From: Bradyrhizobium sediminis
GTDB lineage: Bacteria; Pseudomonadota; Alphaproteobacteria; Rhizobiales; Xanthobacteraceae
NCBI RefSeq assembly: GCF_018736085.1
Contig: NZ_CP076134.1
Span: forward strand, 3,420,501-3,484,500
Length of the DNA stretch: 64,000 nt
Direction: 5' to 3'
Shown here: in pieces, positions 36,115 through 46,408 of the stretch
Layout: the number at the start of each line of letters is the position of its first letter
How positions within the stretch are numbered: position 1 is the stretch's first letter
Translations under genes and position numbers: made by a program
Notes under the pieces: generated by a model
Seen by the model: only the letters and a program-made list of their open reading frames with translations
What the model was told of the DNA's origin: nothing
The model's database searches: none

Positions 36115-37400
36115 CAGTCTGCTGAAAAACCTTGAAATGGAGAGTTTTCGTATTGTCGCCGGTCGTTGTTGGGGCGGCGCGGTGGAGTTGGATGTAATTT
36201 TCTAGTCTGGTGTTGGGTGTACCCTGACGCCGGGTGGCTAAGCGGCAAGCAGTTTGGGAATGCGGATCAGGTTATAGGCGATCAGATTGAGCAGGAAGTC
36301 GGCGGCGACGCGGCCGATGCCACGATGTTTGGTCTTGCGCATGGTGCCATGCTGCTTGCCCCATCCGAAAATGCACTCGACCATCGCCCGGCGCGATTGC
36401 GACATGCCGTACCCCGAATGCCGCGTGGTTCGTTCGTCGATGGCGCTGTTGCGGTTCTTGCCGGTTTTGGTGACGGCCTGGTTCTGTGTCACATGCGGCG
36501 TCACGCCGATGGCGCGAAGATTGGCGACGTGATCGGCCGTATCGTACGCCTTGTCCTCACCGACCGTGATGCGGCGGCCTGCGGCTTTGCGTCTCGCCTT
36601 CAGCATAGTCTCCGAAGCCCGGCGTTCGGCGGTGCCATTGGCATGCGTGACCCTGCCGGCCACCGCCAGCCCATGCCGGTTCTCCATGGTGGCGTGGCCC
36701 ATATAGCAAAGCTTGGCCTCCCGTCCGGCCGCCTTGCGATAAAGCCTGCTGTCCGGGTCGCTGGTACTCGCATGGGTGTCGTTCTTGCGCTTCTGGCCGT
36801 GGAAGTTGGCGCCGTCATCATCGTCACCGCTGCCGTCCTTGGGGCGAAAGCTCTTCTGTGACGCCCAGGCTTCGATCAGCGTTCCATCCACCGAGAAGTG
36901 CTCGTCCGACAGCAGCGGCTTGACCTGCGGATGGTTCAGAAGCCTGGTCATGAACTTCGTGAACACATCGCCGTTCTGCAGCCGCTCCCGGTTCTTGGTG
37001 AAAGTGGTCGGGTCCCAGACCGGATCGTCCGGCGACAGCCCCACGAACCAGCGATACAAAAGATTGTAGTCCAGTTGCTCCATCAACTGGCGTTCCGAGC
37101 GGATGCCGTAGAACACCTGCAGCAGCAAGGCGCTCAGCAATTGCTCTGGAGGGATCGAAGGACGTCCCTCGCTGGCGTACAACCTCCCAAGGCTGCGGTT
37201 CAAATCACTCAAAACATCCCGGACAAGTTCCCGGACCTTCCGCAGCGGGTGGTTCGCTGGCACACGCCTGTCCGGCGCAATGTACGAAAACAGGCCGCCC
37301 TGATCCGTAAACCTGCCGCGCATGATCGCCTCCGCCGATTCGAGATGATAAAGTGAATCATCAAGCACCCTCCGTGGCGAGGGGGTTCTTCAGCAGACTG
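36115..37400 (-). mobile_element. IS5-family insertion sequence (1286 bp)
   Basis: The ends CAGTCTGCTGAAAAACC (36115 on) and its near-perfect inverse GGTTCTTCAGCAGACTG (up to 37400) are flanked by CTAG on both sides (36111-36114, 37401-37404). A 4-bp YTAR duplication is typical of the IS5 group. It contains one intact transposase gene. Confidence 0.9.
36238..37323 (-). CDS. IS5-family DDE transposase
   Basis: The 361-residue product starts at 37323 with GGAGG six bases upstream; an earlier in-frame ATG lacks one. It has the N-terminal DUF772-like domain (YIAPDRRVPANHPLRKVREL), the first Asp in FSVDGTLIEAW, the second in VGEDKAYDTADHV and the Glu in RAMVECIFGWGKQ. The frame is intact. It mobilises the surrounding element. 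Confidence 0.93.
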   Translation of the reverse strand: MRGRFTDQGGLFSYIAPDRRVPANHPLRKVRELVRDVLSDLNRSLGRLYASEGRPSIPPEQLLSALLLQVFYGIRSERQLMEQLDYNLLYRWFVGLSPDDPVWDPTTFTKNRERLQNGDVFTKFMTRLLNHPQVKPLLSDEHFSVDGTLIEAWASQKSFRPKDGSGDDDDGANFHGQKRKNDTHASTSDPDSRLYRKAAGREAKLCYMGHATMENRHGLAVAGRVTHANGTAERRASETMLKARRKAAGRRITVGEDKAYDTADHVANLRAIGVTPHVTQNQAVTKTGKNRNSAIDERTTRHSGYGMSQSRRAMVECIFGWGKQHGTMRKTKHRGIGRVAADFLLNLIAYNLIRIPKLLAA

Positions 37401-37402
37401 CT

Positions 37403-37441
37403 AGAGCCTCTTCCGTTCCGATTGAATCGGAACGGGGCTCT
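37403..37441. terminator. Strong hairpin displaced by the IS5 insertion
   Basis: An outer stem AGAGCC/GGCTCT encloses the perfect inverted repeat CCGTTCCGATT/AATCGGAACGG (37413-37423 and 37425-37435). ATCTTTTGTTTTG follows. Before the insertion it would have directly followed the stop of the exported protein gene. Confidence 0.75.
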
Positions 37442-37454
37442 ATCTTTTGTTTTG

Positions 37455-37502
37455 ACGCGTTTTCTTCACGCGAACCGGTATCCACTTCGCTTGAAAACGC
37501 TC
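37455..37502. repeat. Dispersed Rhizobiales repeat (GAACCGGTATCCACTTCGC type)
   Basis: The CGCGTTTTCTTCACGCG hairpin is followed by GAACCGGTATCCACTTCGC and a GAAAACGCT end. I recognise this as a repeat widespread in intergenic DNA of Bradyrhizobium and relatives. Confidence 0.6.
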
Positions 37503-37534
37503 TGGTACCTGGAATCGTAAATCGGTAATGCAGC

Positions 37535-37576
37535 CATCCTTCGAGACGGCCGCTTCGCGGCCTCCTCAGGATGAGG
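37535..37576. repeat. Palindromic repeat, CATCCTTCGAGACG type
   Basis: CATCCT and AGGATG enclose an inner GGCCGC-TTC-GCGGCC stem. A second copy in inverse orientation lies at 38770-38814, just beyond the IS630 element. Confidence 0.7.
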
Positions 37577-37592
37577 TCTAATACCAACGGCC

Positions 37593-38659
37593 TCAAGGAA
37601 TGACCGTCGCCCAGGTTCTGGATGTGATTGAGGCAACGCGCTCGGGGTCGTCGGCGAAGAAGCGCCAAGCAGCGCAGGATTTGTCGACAATGTCGTCGTA
37701 GCTTTCGAACACGGTGATGGCGAGTTTGTTGCCGCGCAGATATTCCCAGACATTCTCGACCGGGTTCAGCTCTGGAGCGTAGGGCGGCAGGCGGACGAGC
37801 GTGATGTTGCTTGGAACGGAGAGACGCGCCGCGACGTGATAGCCTGCGCCATCAATGACGAGCGCAGCATGTGCTCCCGGCGCAACACGGCGGCCGATTT
37901 CGGCCAGATGCATGGACATGGCATCGGTATCGGCGGCGGGCAGGACGAGCGCCGCCGTAGCTCGGCGTTGCGGACAGACGGCGCCAAAAATGTAAGCCCA
38001 CTCGTAGCGTTGGTCGCGTGGCGCACGAGGCCGTGTTCCTCGCTTGGCCCAGACGCGGGTCAGCGTCCCTTGCTGGCCGATGCGGGCTTCGTCCTGGAAC
38101 CAGATTTCGATGGGTTTGTCTTTCGCGCGGTCGGGGAGTTGCGCCGCGACCGTTGCGGCAAAGTTTTTTTAAAGGCCTCCTGGGCTTCTTCGTCGGCCTG
38201 CGGATGGCGCGGACGCACCGAGAGCCGGCGGTAGCCGAGCTTCGCCAGCACCTTGCCGACCGAGCGTTCATGCAATGCGACGCCAAAGCGCCGTTGCAAC
38301 TCGTCGCGCAAATCCACGCGCCGCCAGCGCACTACCCCATGGCGAGCCGGATCGGGCCCGGCCTCAACCAGCTTGGCCAGTTCGGCTTGCTGCTCCGCTG
38401 TGAGTTTTGGCGTGGGACCTGGCGTCTTCAAATCGTGCAGGCCGTCCAAGCCCTCAGCGTTGTAGCGATGCACCCAATCCCGCAGGGTCTGGCGATCCAT
38501 GCCGCAGCTCTCCGCCGCCGACTTGCGATCCATCCCATCGAGCACCATCGCAAGAGCCAACATCCGCCGTGCTGCTGAACCATCCTTCTCCCGGCCCGCC
38601 GCCGCACGAAGGTCCTTTGCCGTCAAATCAAGCCGTAGGATCCTAACCGCTCCACCCAT
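37593..38659 (-). CDS. IS630-family transposase, produced by -1 frameshift
   Basis: Frame 1 (38659-38060) starts after GAGAGGAG and carries the helix-turn-helix region (AESCGMDRQTLRDWVHRY). At the A7 run (complement of 38165-38171) a -1 shift joins it to frame 2, open down to 37593. The fused product has the complete DDE set: WFQDEARIG, ALVIDGAGYH, and NPVENVWEYL. Without the shift the catalytic half is lost. Programmed or transcriptional slippage at A runs is known in this family; a disabling mutation is the alternative. Confidence 0.88.
38165..38171 (-). promoter_or_regulatory. A7 slippery site in the IS630 transposase
   Basis: Minus-strand TTT AAA AAA ACT can be re-read as AAA AAC TTT after slipping back one base. 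The two overlapping frames encode the two halves of one transposase. Confidence 0.7.
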
Positions 38660-38769
38660 CGATGCTGCTCCTCTCTCAAGAGCAAACATCGAGTCAGAGT
38701 TTCTCTGATTTGGGAATCCCAAAATGAGTCAAAAGCCGCGGCCGTTGGTATAACTTGTTGATACACAAC

Positions 38770-38814
38770 GACCTCATGCTGAGGAGCGAGCATCGCGAGC
38801 GTCTCGAAGCATGG
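38770..38814. repeat. Palindromic repeat, second CATCCTTCGAGACG-type copy
   Basis: An inverse-orientation relative of 37535-37576: CCTCATGCTGAGG, a GCGAGCATCGCGAGC core, then TCTCGAAGCATG. Confidence 0.65.
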
Positions 38815-38868
38815 GCAACAAGCGACTCACTGACCATTAATAGTGAGTACTAGCCCGGACCGGCAAGC

Positions 38869-40485
38869 CTACTGCCGCACCGCGGCCCAGGTCGCTGCTG
38901 AAGCCTCGCGTAATTGCCGTTTCATCACCTTGCCGTTGGCATTGCGCGGCAGCGGCTCCACGGTGAGGTCCATCGTCTCCGGCACCTTGTAGTCCGACAG
39001 CCGCTCGGCGCACCAGGCACGCAAGGCCTCGGCGCTGACATCGCTGCCGCGGGTCACGATCACGGCGTGCACCCGCTCGCCGAGCACCGGGCAAGGTCTT
39101 GCAATGATGGCGCTCTCGACCACACCGGGATGGCCGGCCAGCACGGATTCGACTTCGGCGGAATAGATCTTCAGCCCGCCGCGGTTGATCATGTCCTTCT
39201 GGCGGTCGAACACGCGCACGAAATTTTCCCGGTCGATCGAGCCGAGATCGCCGGAATGCCAGAACCCGGCGGTGAAGCTTTCCGCCGTCGCCTTCGGATT
39301 GTTCCAATAGCCCTTGATGACCGAGCCCGAGCGAATCCAGATTTCGCCGATCTCGCCGCGCGGCAGTTCGCGGCCATCGGCATCCACCACGATGATGTCG
39401 GCGCCGGGACACGGCAGGCCGACGCTGTCGATGTGCCCTGCGGTCAATTCCGGCGGCATGATGGTCGAGGGCGAGGTGGTCTCGGTCGAACCATAGGCAT
39501 TGATCAGCTTCAGGCCGGGAATTTTCGCGGCGAGCTTTTCGATCGTCGCAATCGGCATCGGCGCGCCGCCGAATCCGCCGATCCGCCACGCCGAGAGATC
39601 GTAGCTGTCGAAATCCGCCTGCAGCAGGCAGAGATTATACATCGCCGGCACCATCACGGTCTGCGTGGCGCGCTCGGTGGCGGCGACCTTCAGGTAATCC
39701 GCGGCCTTGAATTCGGCGACGATGATCAGCGTGCCGGCGCAGCGGACCATGCTCATGATGTTGGCGACCACGCCCGTCACATGCGCGAGCGGCACCGCCG
39801 CGATCGAGCGGTCGGTCGCGGTCAGTTCCATGCAAGCCTCATAGACCATGGCCGAATGGATGATATTGCAATGCGCGAGCATCGCGCCCTTGGGCCGCCC
39901 CGTCGTGCCCGAGGTGTAGAGGATCATCGCGGTGTCTTCTTCGCCGACCGCAGCAGGCTCCGGCAAAGGCGCATGATCGGCGAGGATTGCGAACTGCGAC
40001 GCGCGCGGGTCGTCATCGACCGATATCCGGTGCACGAGGTCGGGCACGTCGCGGGCGTCAGGCAGGCGATCGGCAAGCCGGGCCTCGTAAATCAGCAGTT
40101 TCGCGCCGCAGTCGGTCAGCACATAGGCGATCTCGGGCTTTTGCTGGCGGGTCGAGAGAACGACCGACACCAGGCCGAGATAGGCGGCGGCCGAGACCGC
40201 CAGCACGAATTCGATTCGGTTGCCGACCAGCAGCGCGACGCGGTCACCATGCTGCAGGCCCAGCTTGCGGAAGCCCGCCGCGATTTGCGCCGATTGCTGC
40301 GCGACCTCGCGCCATGTCATCCGCCGCCCGCCGCAGACCAATGCCTCGCCGTCCGGATGTCCGGCGGCCGCCTCCGCGATCATCGCCCAGACGCTGGCCG
40401 GCCGCTCGCAGAACGCCGGTACCACGCGATCGCCGAACCGCGCCTCGAGCCGCATCGGGGGAATTGAATATTGCGACCAGTCCAT
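38869..40485 (-). CDS. Acyl-CoA synthetase (AMP-binding, ANL superfamily)
   Basis: The 538-residue product has the ATP motif YTSGTTGRPKGAML, A5 YGSTETTSP, A7 HSGDLG, A8 hinge KDMINRGGLKIYSAEVE and the catalytic Lys in NGKVMKRQL. It activates a carboxylic acid to its CoA ester through an adenylate. It follows panB by 14 bases, so it probably belongs to the nnrU-panB transcript; chain-length specificity cannot be read from sequence. Confidence 0.92.
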   Translation of the reverse strand: MDWSQYSIPPMRLEARFGDRVVPAFCERPASVWAMIAEAAAGHPDGEALVCGGRRMTWREVAQQSAQIAAGFRKLGLQHGDRVALLVGNRIEFVLAVSAAAYLGLVSVVLSTRQQKPEIAYVLTDCGAKLLIYEARLADRLPDARDVPDLVHRISVDDDPRASQFAILADHAPLPEPAAVGEEDTAMILYTSGTTGRPKGAMLAHCNIIHSAMVYEACMELTATDRSIAAVPLAHVTGVVANIMSMVRCAGTLIIVAEFKAADYLKVAATERATQTVMVPAMYNLCLLQADFDSYDLSAWRIGGFGGAPMPIATIEKLAAKIPGLKLINAYGSTETTSPSTIMPPELTAGHIDSVGLPCPGADIIVVDADGRELPRGEIGEIWIRSGSVIKGYWNNPKATAESFTAGFWHSGDLGSIDRENFVRVFDRQKDMINRGGLKIYSAEVESVLAGHPGVVESAIIARPCPVLGERVHAVIVTRGSDVSAEALRAWCAERLSDYKVPETMDLTVEPLPRNANGKVMKRQLREASAATWAAVRQ

Positions 40486-40499
40486 CGTCGCGCTCTGCT

Positions 40500-41324
40500 T
40501 CAGCTCTTGGCCTTCATGCCGTAGACGTGTTCCGGCCCCGGGAAGGCGCGCGAGCGTACATCGGTGGCATAGCCCTCGATCGCGGCTTCGATCATGGGAC
40601 CGAGGTTGCCGTAGCGGCGGACGAATTTCGGCGCCCGCGGCGACAGCCCCAGCATGTCCTCCAGCACCAGCACCTGGCCGTCGCAGGCCGCGCTGGCGCC
40701 GATGCCGATGGTGGGAATGGCGATGGTCCCGGTGATCTTCCGCGCCAGCGGTTCGGCGACCGCCTCGATCACGACCGAGAAGGCGCCGGCCTCAGCGACC
40801 GCCAGTGCGTCGTTCTCGATCGGCTCCCAGCTGCCCTCCTCGCGGCCCTGGGCGCGAAACGAGCCGAGCGCGTTGATCGACTGCGGCGTCAGCCCGATAT
40901 GGCCCATCACGGGGATGCCGCGCTCGACCAGAAATGCGATGGTCTCCGCCATCCGCGCGCCGCCTTCGAGTTTTACGGCGCCACAATGGGTCTCTTTCAA
41001 AATCCGCGCCGCGGAATGGAACGCCTGCTCCTTCGAGGCCTCGTAGGAGCCGAAGGGCATGTCGACCACGACCAGCGCGTGCTGCGAGCCGCGCATCACG
41101 GCACGGCCCTGCAGGATCATCATATCGAGCGTCACCGGCACCGTGGTCTCGAAACCGTGCATCACATTGCCCAGGGAATCGCCGACCAGGATGACGTCGC
41201 AATAGCGATCGACCAGGGCCGCGGTATGGGCGTGATACGAGGTCAGCATCACGATCGGCTCGCCGTTCTTGCGGGCGCGAATATCCGGCGCAGTTCTGCG
41301 CTTGATGGCGGACTGAACCGACAT
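40500..41324 (-). CDS. panB: 3-methyl-2-oxobutanoate hydroxymethyltransferase
   Basis: The first step of pantothenate synthesis, adding a hydroxymethyl group from methylene-THF to 2-oxoisovalerate. The 274-residue product has the metal/substrate motifs [27 protein letters not shown] and GHIGLTPQS. The start at 41324 ([10 protein letters not shown]) lies one base beyond the nnrU stop, so coupling is likely. No panC is adjacent. Confidence 0.95.
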   Translation of the reverse strand: MSVQSAIKRRTAPDIRARKNGEPIVMLTSYHAHTAALVDRYCDVILVGDSLGNVMHGFETTVPVTLDMMILQGRAVMRGSQHALVVVDMPFGSYEASKEQAFHSAARILKETHCGAVKLEGGARMAETIAFLVERGIPVMGHIGLTPQSINALGSFRAQGREEGSWEPIENDALAVAEAGAFSVVIEAVAEPLARKITGTIAIPTIGIGASAACDGQVLVLEDMLGLSPRAPKFVRRYGNLGPMIEAAIEGYATDVRSRAFPGPEHVYGMKAKS

Positions 41325-41325
41325 T

Positions 41326-41910
41326 CTAGGCTCCGACGACGGAAACGCGGATGACGACGGGATGGAAGGCGAAAGCCAGCGCCAGATAGGCGACAAATCC
41401 GACCGCCACCGCGATCAGGTCGTTGCCCATACCGCCCACCGGGATAGGCGGTCCGCCCGCATCGGTGCGACGCTTGAGCGAGATCCGGTCGAACACCGCC
41501 CATCCCAGGAACGCGCCGAACAGGATGATCGAACCGAGGTCGCCATTGGCCAGCAGGTGCGCCGCCGCCCACAGCTTGATGCCGGTCAGCATCGGATGCT
41601 TCAGCGTGGTGTAGATGCGGCCGCGGATGTAGGAGGCCACCACCAGAATGACGGCGGCCAGCATCAGCGCCGCCGCGACGTGTTTCATCGCCGTCGGCGG
41701 GGTCCAGACGTCGATCCAGCCGGTCGCGCGATACCTGGCAAACCCCAATACGATCAGGGCGAGGCCTGCGGCCGATAGAAGCGAATAGCCGATCTTGTAG
41801 CCGCCCTCGCCCGCAGACGCGATCAGCCGCGCCCGCAAGGTGCGCTGCGTGGTCAGCGTGTGGACGCCGAGGAACAGCACGAGACCCAGGATCATCACCG
41901 ATAGTCCCAT
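41326..41910 (-). CDS. NnrU-family membrane protein
   Basis: The 194-residue product has six hydrophobic segments and the NnrU hallmark [20 protein letters not shown] in its second half. Relatives are found with nitric-oxide metabolism genes in some species and in isoprenoid (NnrU/15-cis-zeta-carotene isomerase-like) contexts in others. No denitrification genes are nearby here; panB follows directly. Confidence 0.88.
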   Translation of the reverse strand: MGLSVMILGLVLFLGVHTLTTQRTLRARLIASAGEGGYKIGYSLLSAAGLALIVLGFARYRATGWIDVWTPPTAMKHVAAALMLAAVILVVASYIRGRIYTTLKHPMLTGIKLWAAAHLLANGDLGSIILFGAFLGWAVFDRISLKRRTDAGGPPIPVGGMGNDLIAVAVGFVAYLALAFAFHPVVIRVSVVGA

Positions 41911-42011
41911 GACGTTTCCTCCGTTGCAGGACAGTTCTTGCAGGCGCAGCTTTCCGGCCTTTCGGGTACCACTTTAGGGGCTTGGGCCGCAATGCGCCAA
42001 AATCGCTTGCC

Positions 42012-42065
42012 GTCATTCCGGGATAGCCCGAAGGGCCAGACCTCCGATGTGCAGTCGCACATCGG
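42012..42065. repeat. Palindromic repeat fragment, GTCATTCCGGG type
   Basis: Begins GTCATTCCGGGAT as at 18293 and contains the perfect hairpin CCGATGTGC-AGTC-GCACATCGG (42044-42065). Confidence 0.65.
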
Positions 42066-42141
42066 GGAATCTCGCGACGTGTCCTGGCGATCGAGTTGAA
42101 ACGCCGGCGCTATTGGATTTTGGCCCTCGGCGGTAAAGCGC

Positions 42142-42636
42142 TCACCCAGGATGCTCGGAAAGTTCCTTTTCCATGAATACGCTGAGCGGATCCTCTCGAT
42201 AGTCACCGAACGGACCTCGCTGCCTGAAACCTGCGTGCTTGTAGAGACCAAGAGCGGCATGGCTCTCCACACCGGTTTCCAGCCGCAGGACCGCCACGTG
42301 CTCGCTCCGAGCCCTCGCTTCGAGTACCGCCAGTATGGCCTTGGAAACGCCCTGCCCCCGCGCGTCCGGTACGACCCACATGCGCTTCAGCTCAGCCCAG
42401 GGGCCATGCAGCACCAGCGCGCCGGTCGCGACCGCGCGCCCGCTACCGTTGCGAGCGACAAAGAACCGTACATTCGTCGAGCGCAGGGCGTCGAGAGGAA
42501 GATGGTGATTGCTTTCGGCCGGGTAGAGCTCTGCCGAATGCTCTTCGCCGTCCCGCAGGAGCTCAATGATCTCAGGTTGAGCTGGATCTTCAACGGCAAT
42601 GTGCAGCGCCATGACGGTCGACGTGCTTGTTTCCAT
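42142..42636 (-). CDS. GNAT-family N-acetyltransferase
   Basis: The 164-residue product has the acetyl-CoA motif VVPDARGQGVSKAILAVLE and the C-terminal ALGLYKHAGFRQRGPFGDY. It resembles the PhnO/YedL-like small GNATs. Neither the first ATG nor the one eight codons later has a clear ribosome-binding site. The substrate is unknown. Confidence 0.88.
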   Translation of the reverse strand: METSTSTVMALHIAVEDPAQPEIIELLRDGEEHSAELYPAESNHHLPLDALRSTNVRFFVARNGSGRAVATGALVLHGPWAELKRMWVVPDARGQGVSKAILAVLEARARSEHVAVLRLETGVESHAALGLYKHAGFRQRGPFGDYREDPLSVFMEKELSEHPG

Positions 42637-42815
42637 TGGCCAACAGAATACGACCCTCGCTCAGCTGTCCACCCCATAGGCAATTTTCCGACTGAGACAA
42701 CGCACAGAGCAAAGCAGGCGGCATCAAGCCCGGCCCGCTCACATTCCCGCGTTCATGCCGACAGTTCAGTATTCCAGAGATACTGGCGATTAATCGAGAG
42801 GCCGCGGCGTACCGG

Positions 42816-42838
42816 GTCCCCCGGTCGAGGCGGGGGAC
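42816..42838. terminator. Hairpin beyond prfC, part of a dispersed repeat
   Basis: GTCCCCCG and CGGGGGAC pair around a 7-base loop, 20 bases after the prfC stop. The sequence resembles common Bradyrhizobium repeats, so it may be both repeat and terminator. Confidence 0.5.
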
Positions 42839-42857
42839 GACAAAGGATGGGCTCGTC

Positions 42858-44477
42858 CTACGCCTTCTTCTTCACGTCCTTGACGCTGGAGAAGACGATG
42901 CCTTCGGCGCGTTCCCTGGTGTAGCCGAGATAGAATTCGTTCTTGGCCAGAAACACCGGATCGCCGTCGACGTCGTCGGCGACGCCGGAACCGTTGGCGG
43001 CAATGAAGGCGTCGAGCTTCTTGCGGTCGTCGGAGGAAATCCAGCGCGCCAGCTGGAACTCCGAGACCTCGAATTCGACCGGCAGCGAATATTCGGCGTC
43101 GAGCCGCGCCTTGAGCACGTCGAGCTGCAGCGGGCCGACCACGCCGACCAGCGCCGGCGCGCCGTCGCGGGGACGGAACACCTGGACCACGCCCTCCTCC
43201 GACATCTGCTGCAATGCCTCTTTCAGCTTCTTCGCCTTCATCGCGTCGGTGAGGCGGACGCGGCGGACGATTTCCGGCGCGAATGAGGGCACGCCGACGA
43301 AGGTAAGATCCTCGCCTTCGGTCAGGGTGTCGCCGATCCGCAGGGTGCCGTGATTGGGAATGCCGACGACGTCGCCGGCAAAGGCTTCGTCGGCCACCGA
43401 ACGATCCTGCGCGAAGAAGAATTGCGGGCTGGACAGCGTCATGCTCTTGCCGGTGCGCACCAGCTTCGCTTTCATGCCGCGGGTCAGCTTGCCCGAGCAC
43501 AGCCGCGCGAACGCGATGCGGTCGCGGTGGTTCGGATCCATATTGGCCTGGATCTTGAACACGAAGGCGCTCATGCGCGGCTCCGCCGCCTCGACCTTGC
43601 GCAGGTTGCTCTCCTGCGCGCGCGGTGGCGGCGCGAACTTGCCGAGGCCTTCGAGCAGATCGCCGACGCCGAAGTTGCGCAGCGCGCTGCCGAAATAGAC
43701 CGGCGTCAGATGGCCCTCGCGGAACGCCTCGAGATCGAACGGCTTGCAGGCTTCCGACACCAGCTCGAGCTCGTCCTTGACCGCGCCGACGTCGAGATTT
43801 GGATTGCGGCCGGCGAGATCGGCGATGTCGATCTCGAGCGCAGCACCGGTCTTGGCGCCGCCACCTTCGAGCAGGCGAACGCCGCCGGTGGCGAGATCGT
43901 AGGTGCCGAGAAAATCGCGGCCGCGTCCGACCGGCCAGGTCATCGGCGTGGTGTCGAGCGCCAGCGTCTTTTCGATCTCGTCGAGCAGATCGAAGGTATC
44001 GCGGCTCTCGCGGTCCATCTTGTTGATGAAGGTGATGATCGGGATATCGCGCAGACGGCAGACCTCGAACAGCTTGCGCGTCCGTGCCTCGATGCCCTTG
44101 GCCGCATCGATCACCATGACCGCGGAATCGACCGCGGTCAGCGTGCGGTAGGTGTCTTCGGAGAAGTCTTCATGGCCCGGCGTGTCCAGAAGGTTGAACA
44201 CCAGGCCCTCGAATTCGAAAGTCATCACCGAGGTCACGACCGAGATGCCGCGGTCGCGCTCGATCTTCATCCAGTCGGAACGGGTGTTGCGCCGTTCGCC
44301 CTTGGCCTTGACCTGGCCTGCCAGGTTGATGGCGCCGCCGAACAGCAGCAGTTTCTCGGTCAGCGTGGTCTTGCCGGCGTCCGGATGCGAAATGATCGCA
44401 AAGGTCCGGCGCCGCGCCACTTCGGTGGCAAGCGGCGAGCGGGACGGCGATTCGGCGGTGAGAGCAAGGTCGGACAT
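42858..44477 (-). CDS. prfC: Peptide chain release factor 3
   Basis: The 539-residue translational GTPase recycles RF1 and RF2. G1 is SHPDAGKTTLTEKL at about residue 31, the switch region DRGISVVTSVMTFEF, G3 LLDTPGHEDFSEDTYRTLTAVD, and G4 INKMDRES, all diagnostic of RF3. The start at 44477 (MSDLALTAESP) fits the family; the frame is open 62 codons further upstream, overlapping the pit 3' end. Confidence 0.96.
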   Translation of the reverse strand: MSDLALTAESPSRSPLATEVARRRTFAIISHPDAGKTTLTEKLLLFGGAINLAGQVKAKGERRNTRSDWMKIERDRGISVVTSVMTFEFEGLVFNLLDTPGHEDFSEDTYRTLTAVDSAVMVIDAAKGIEARTRKLFEVCRLRDIPIITFINKMDRESRDTFDLLDEIEKTLALDTTPMTWPVGRGRDFLGTYDLATGGVRLLEGGGAKTGAALEIDIADLAGRNPNLDVGAVKDELELVSEACKPFDLEAFREGHLTPVYFGSALRNFGVGDLLEGLGKFAPPPRAQESNLRKVEAAEPRMSAFVFKIQANMDPNHRDRIAFARLCSGKLTRGMKAKLVRTGKSMTLSSPQFFFAQDRSVADEAFAGDVVGIPNHGTLRIGDTLTEGEDLTFVGVPSFAPEIVRRVRLTDAMKAKKLKEALQQMSEEGVVQVFRPRDGAPALVGVVGPLQLDVLKARLDAEYSLPVEFEVSEFQLARWISSDDRKKLDAFIAANGSGVADDVDGDPVFLAKNEFYLGYTRERAEGIVFSSVKDVKKKA

Positions 44478-44583
44478 GTTTTGCGTGCGTTTGGCAGGGA
44501 AACCGGGCCGGATCAAGCGGGATCGGCACACCCCAATATAGGAATTGCGCGGCGAAATCCCAATCAGGTGGCGCGGTTTTGGG

Positions 44584-45591
<1,008 letters not shown>

Positions 45592-45605
45592 TGCGCGGCC
45601 CTGCC

Positions 45606-46253
45606 CTATACCTGTTCGATCACGATGCTGTTGATCTCGTTCGCAACGTCATCGAAGCGATCGGCGACTTTCTCCAGATGGTCGTAGATCTCGGCGCCGA
45701 CGATGAAATCCATCGTGTTGGCGTTGCGGTGCTTGAGAAAAAGCTCCTTCAGCCCGATGTCGTGGAGGTCGTCGACCCGGCCCTCGAGCTTGGTCAGTTC
45801 CTCGGTGATGGCGGTCAGCATCGAGACGTTTTGGCCGATCGATTGCAGCAGCGGCAGCGCGCGTCCGACCAGATTGGCGCACTCCACCAGCAGCGTTCCC
45901 ATCTCGCGCATCGGCGGCTCGAAGCTGCGGACCTCGAACAGGATGACCGTTTTGGCGGTCTGCTGCATCTGGTCGATGGCGTCGTCCATCGAGGTGATCA
46001 GGTTCTTGATGTCGCCGCGGTCGAACGGCGTGATGAAGGTCCGGCGCACCGCAGTGAGCACCTCGCGGGTGATGTTGTCGGCGTCATTCTCGAACTGGTT
46101 GACCCGCTGGCAGAACACCGGGGTTTCCTCGCCGCCGCGCAGCATGCCCTGCAGCGCCAGCGCGCCCTGCACCACGGTCTGGGAATGCCGGGCAAAAAGC
46201 TCGAAAAACCGTTCTTCCCTCGGAAGAAAGGCGCGGAACCAGCGCATCAGCAT
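45606..46253 (-). CDS. DUF47/PhoU-like protein partner of Pit
   Basis: The 215-residue all-helical product belongs to DUF47 (PhoU-related): CQRVNQFENDADNITREVL, DAIDQMQQTAKTV and the final EKVADRFDDVANEINSIVIE carry the acidic metal-binding clusters. In Sinorhizobium the homologous orfA precedes pit and the operon is repressed by PhoB (Bardin and colleagues, from memory). Confidence 0.92.
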   Translation of the reverse strand: MLMRWFRAFLPREERFFELFARHSQTVVQGALALQGMLRGGEETPVFCQRVNQFENDADNITREVLTAVRRTFITPFDRGDIKNLITSMDDAIDQMQQTAKTVILFEVRSFEPPMREMGTLLVECANLVGRALPLLQSIGQNVSMLTAITEELTKLEGRVDDLHDIGLKELFLKHRNANTMDFIVGAEIYDHLEKVADRFDDVANEINSIVIEQV

Positions 46254-46295
46254 GGGTTATGTCCGTTGTCGCAGAAATGGCCGGCCCGGGGCGAC

Positions 46296-46313
46296 CCGTC
46301 ACACAGGTGTCAT
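46296..46313 (+). promoter_or_regulatory. Possible PhoB box near the DUF47-pit promoter
   Basis: CCGTCAC-ACAG-GTGTCAT gives two 7-mers 11 bp apart, close to the CTGTCAT-N4-CTGTCAT consensus, 43-60 bases before the DUF47 start. The repeats read on the strand opposite to the operon, which fits repression better than activation. Two imperfect halves could arise by chance. Confidence 0.35.
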
Positions 46314-46408
46314 AAACCATTTTCCCGGGCAAGCGCCGCACGAGCGGCGGATGGAACCGGTTCATCCACCGCTTTGTGAGGGCTCAAAACGGCTCGAAAA
46401 CGATCCGT

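Larger units (their letters stand above)
37581..38751 (-). mobile_element. IS630-family insertion sequence
   Basis: Inverted ends ATACCAACGGCC (37581-37592) and GGCCGTTGGTAT (38740-38751) enclose a two-frame transposase. TA dinucleotides at 37582-37583 and 38749-38750 fit the TA target duplication of this family, so the true ends may be one or two bases inside those given. The surrounding sequence consists of two inverted palindromic repeats. Confidence 0.88.

Noticed and set aside
38914..40467. A 517-codon plus-strand frame
   Set aside because: Antisense of the acyl-CoA synthetase, with typical His/Arg/Asp-rich shadow composition.
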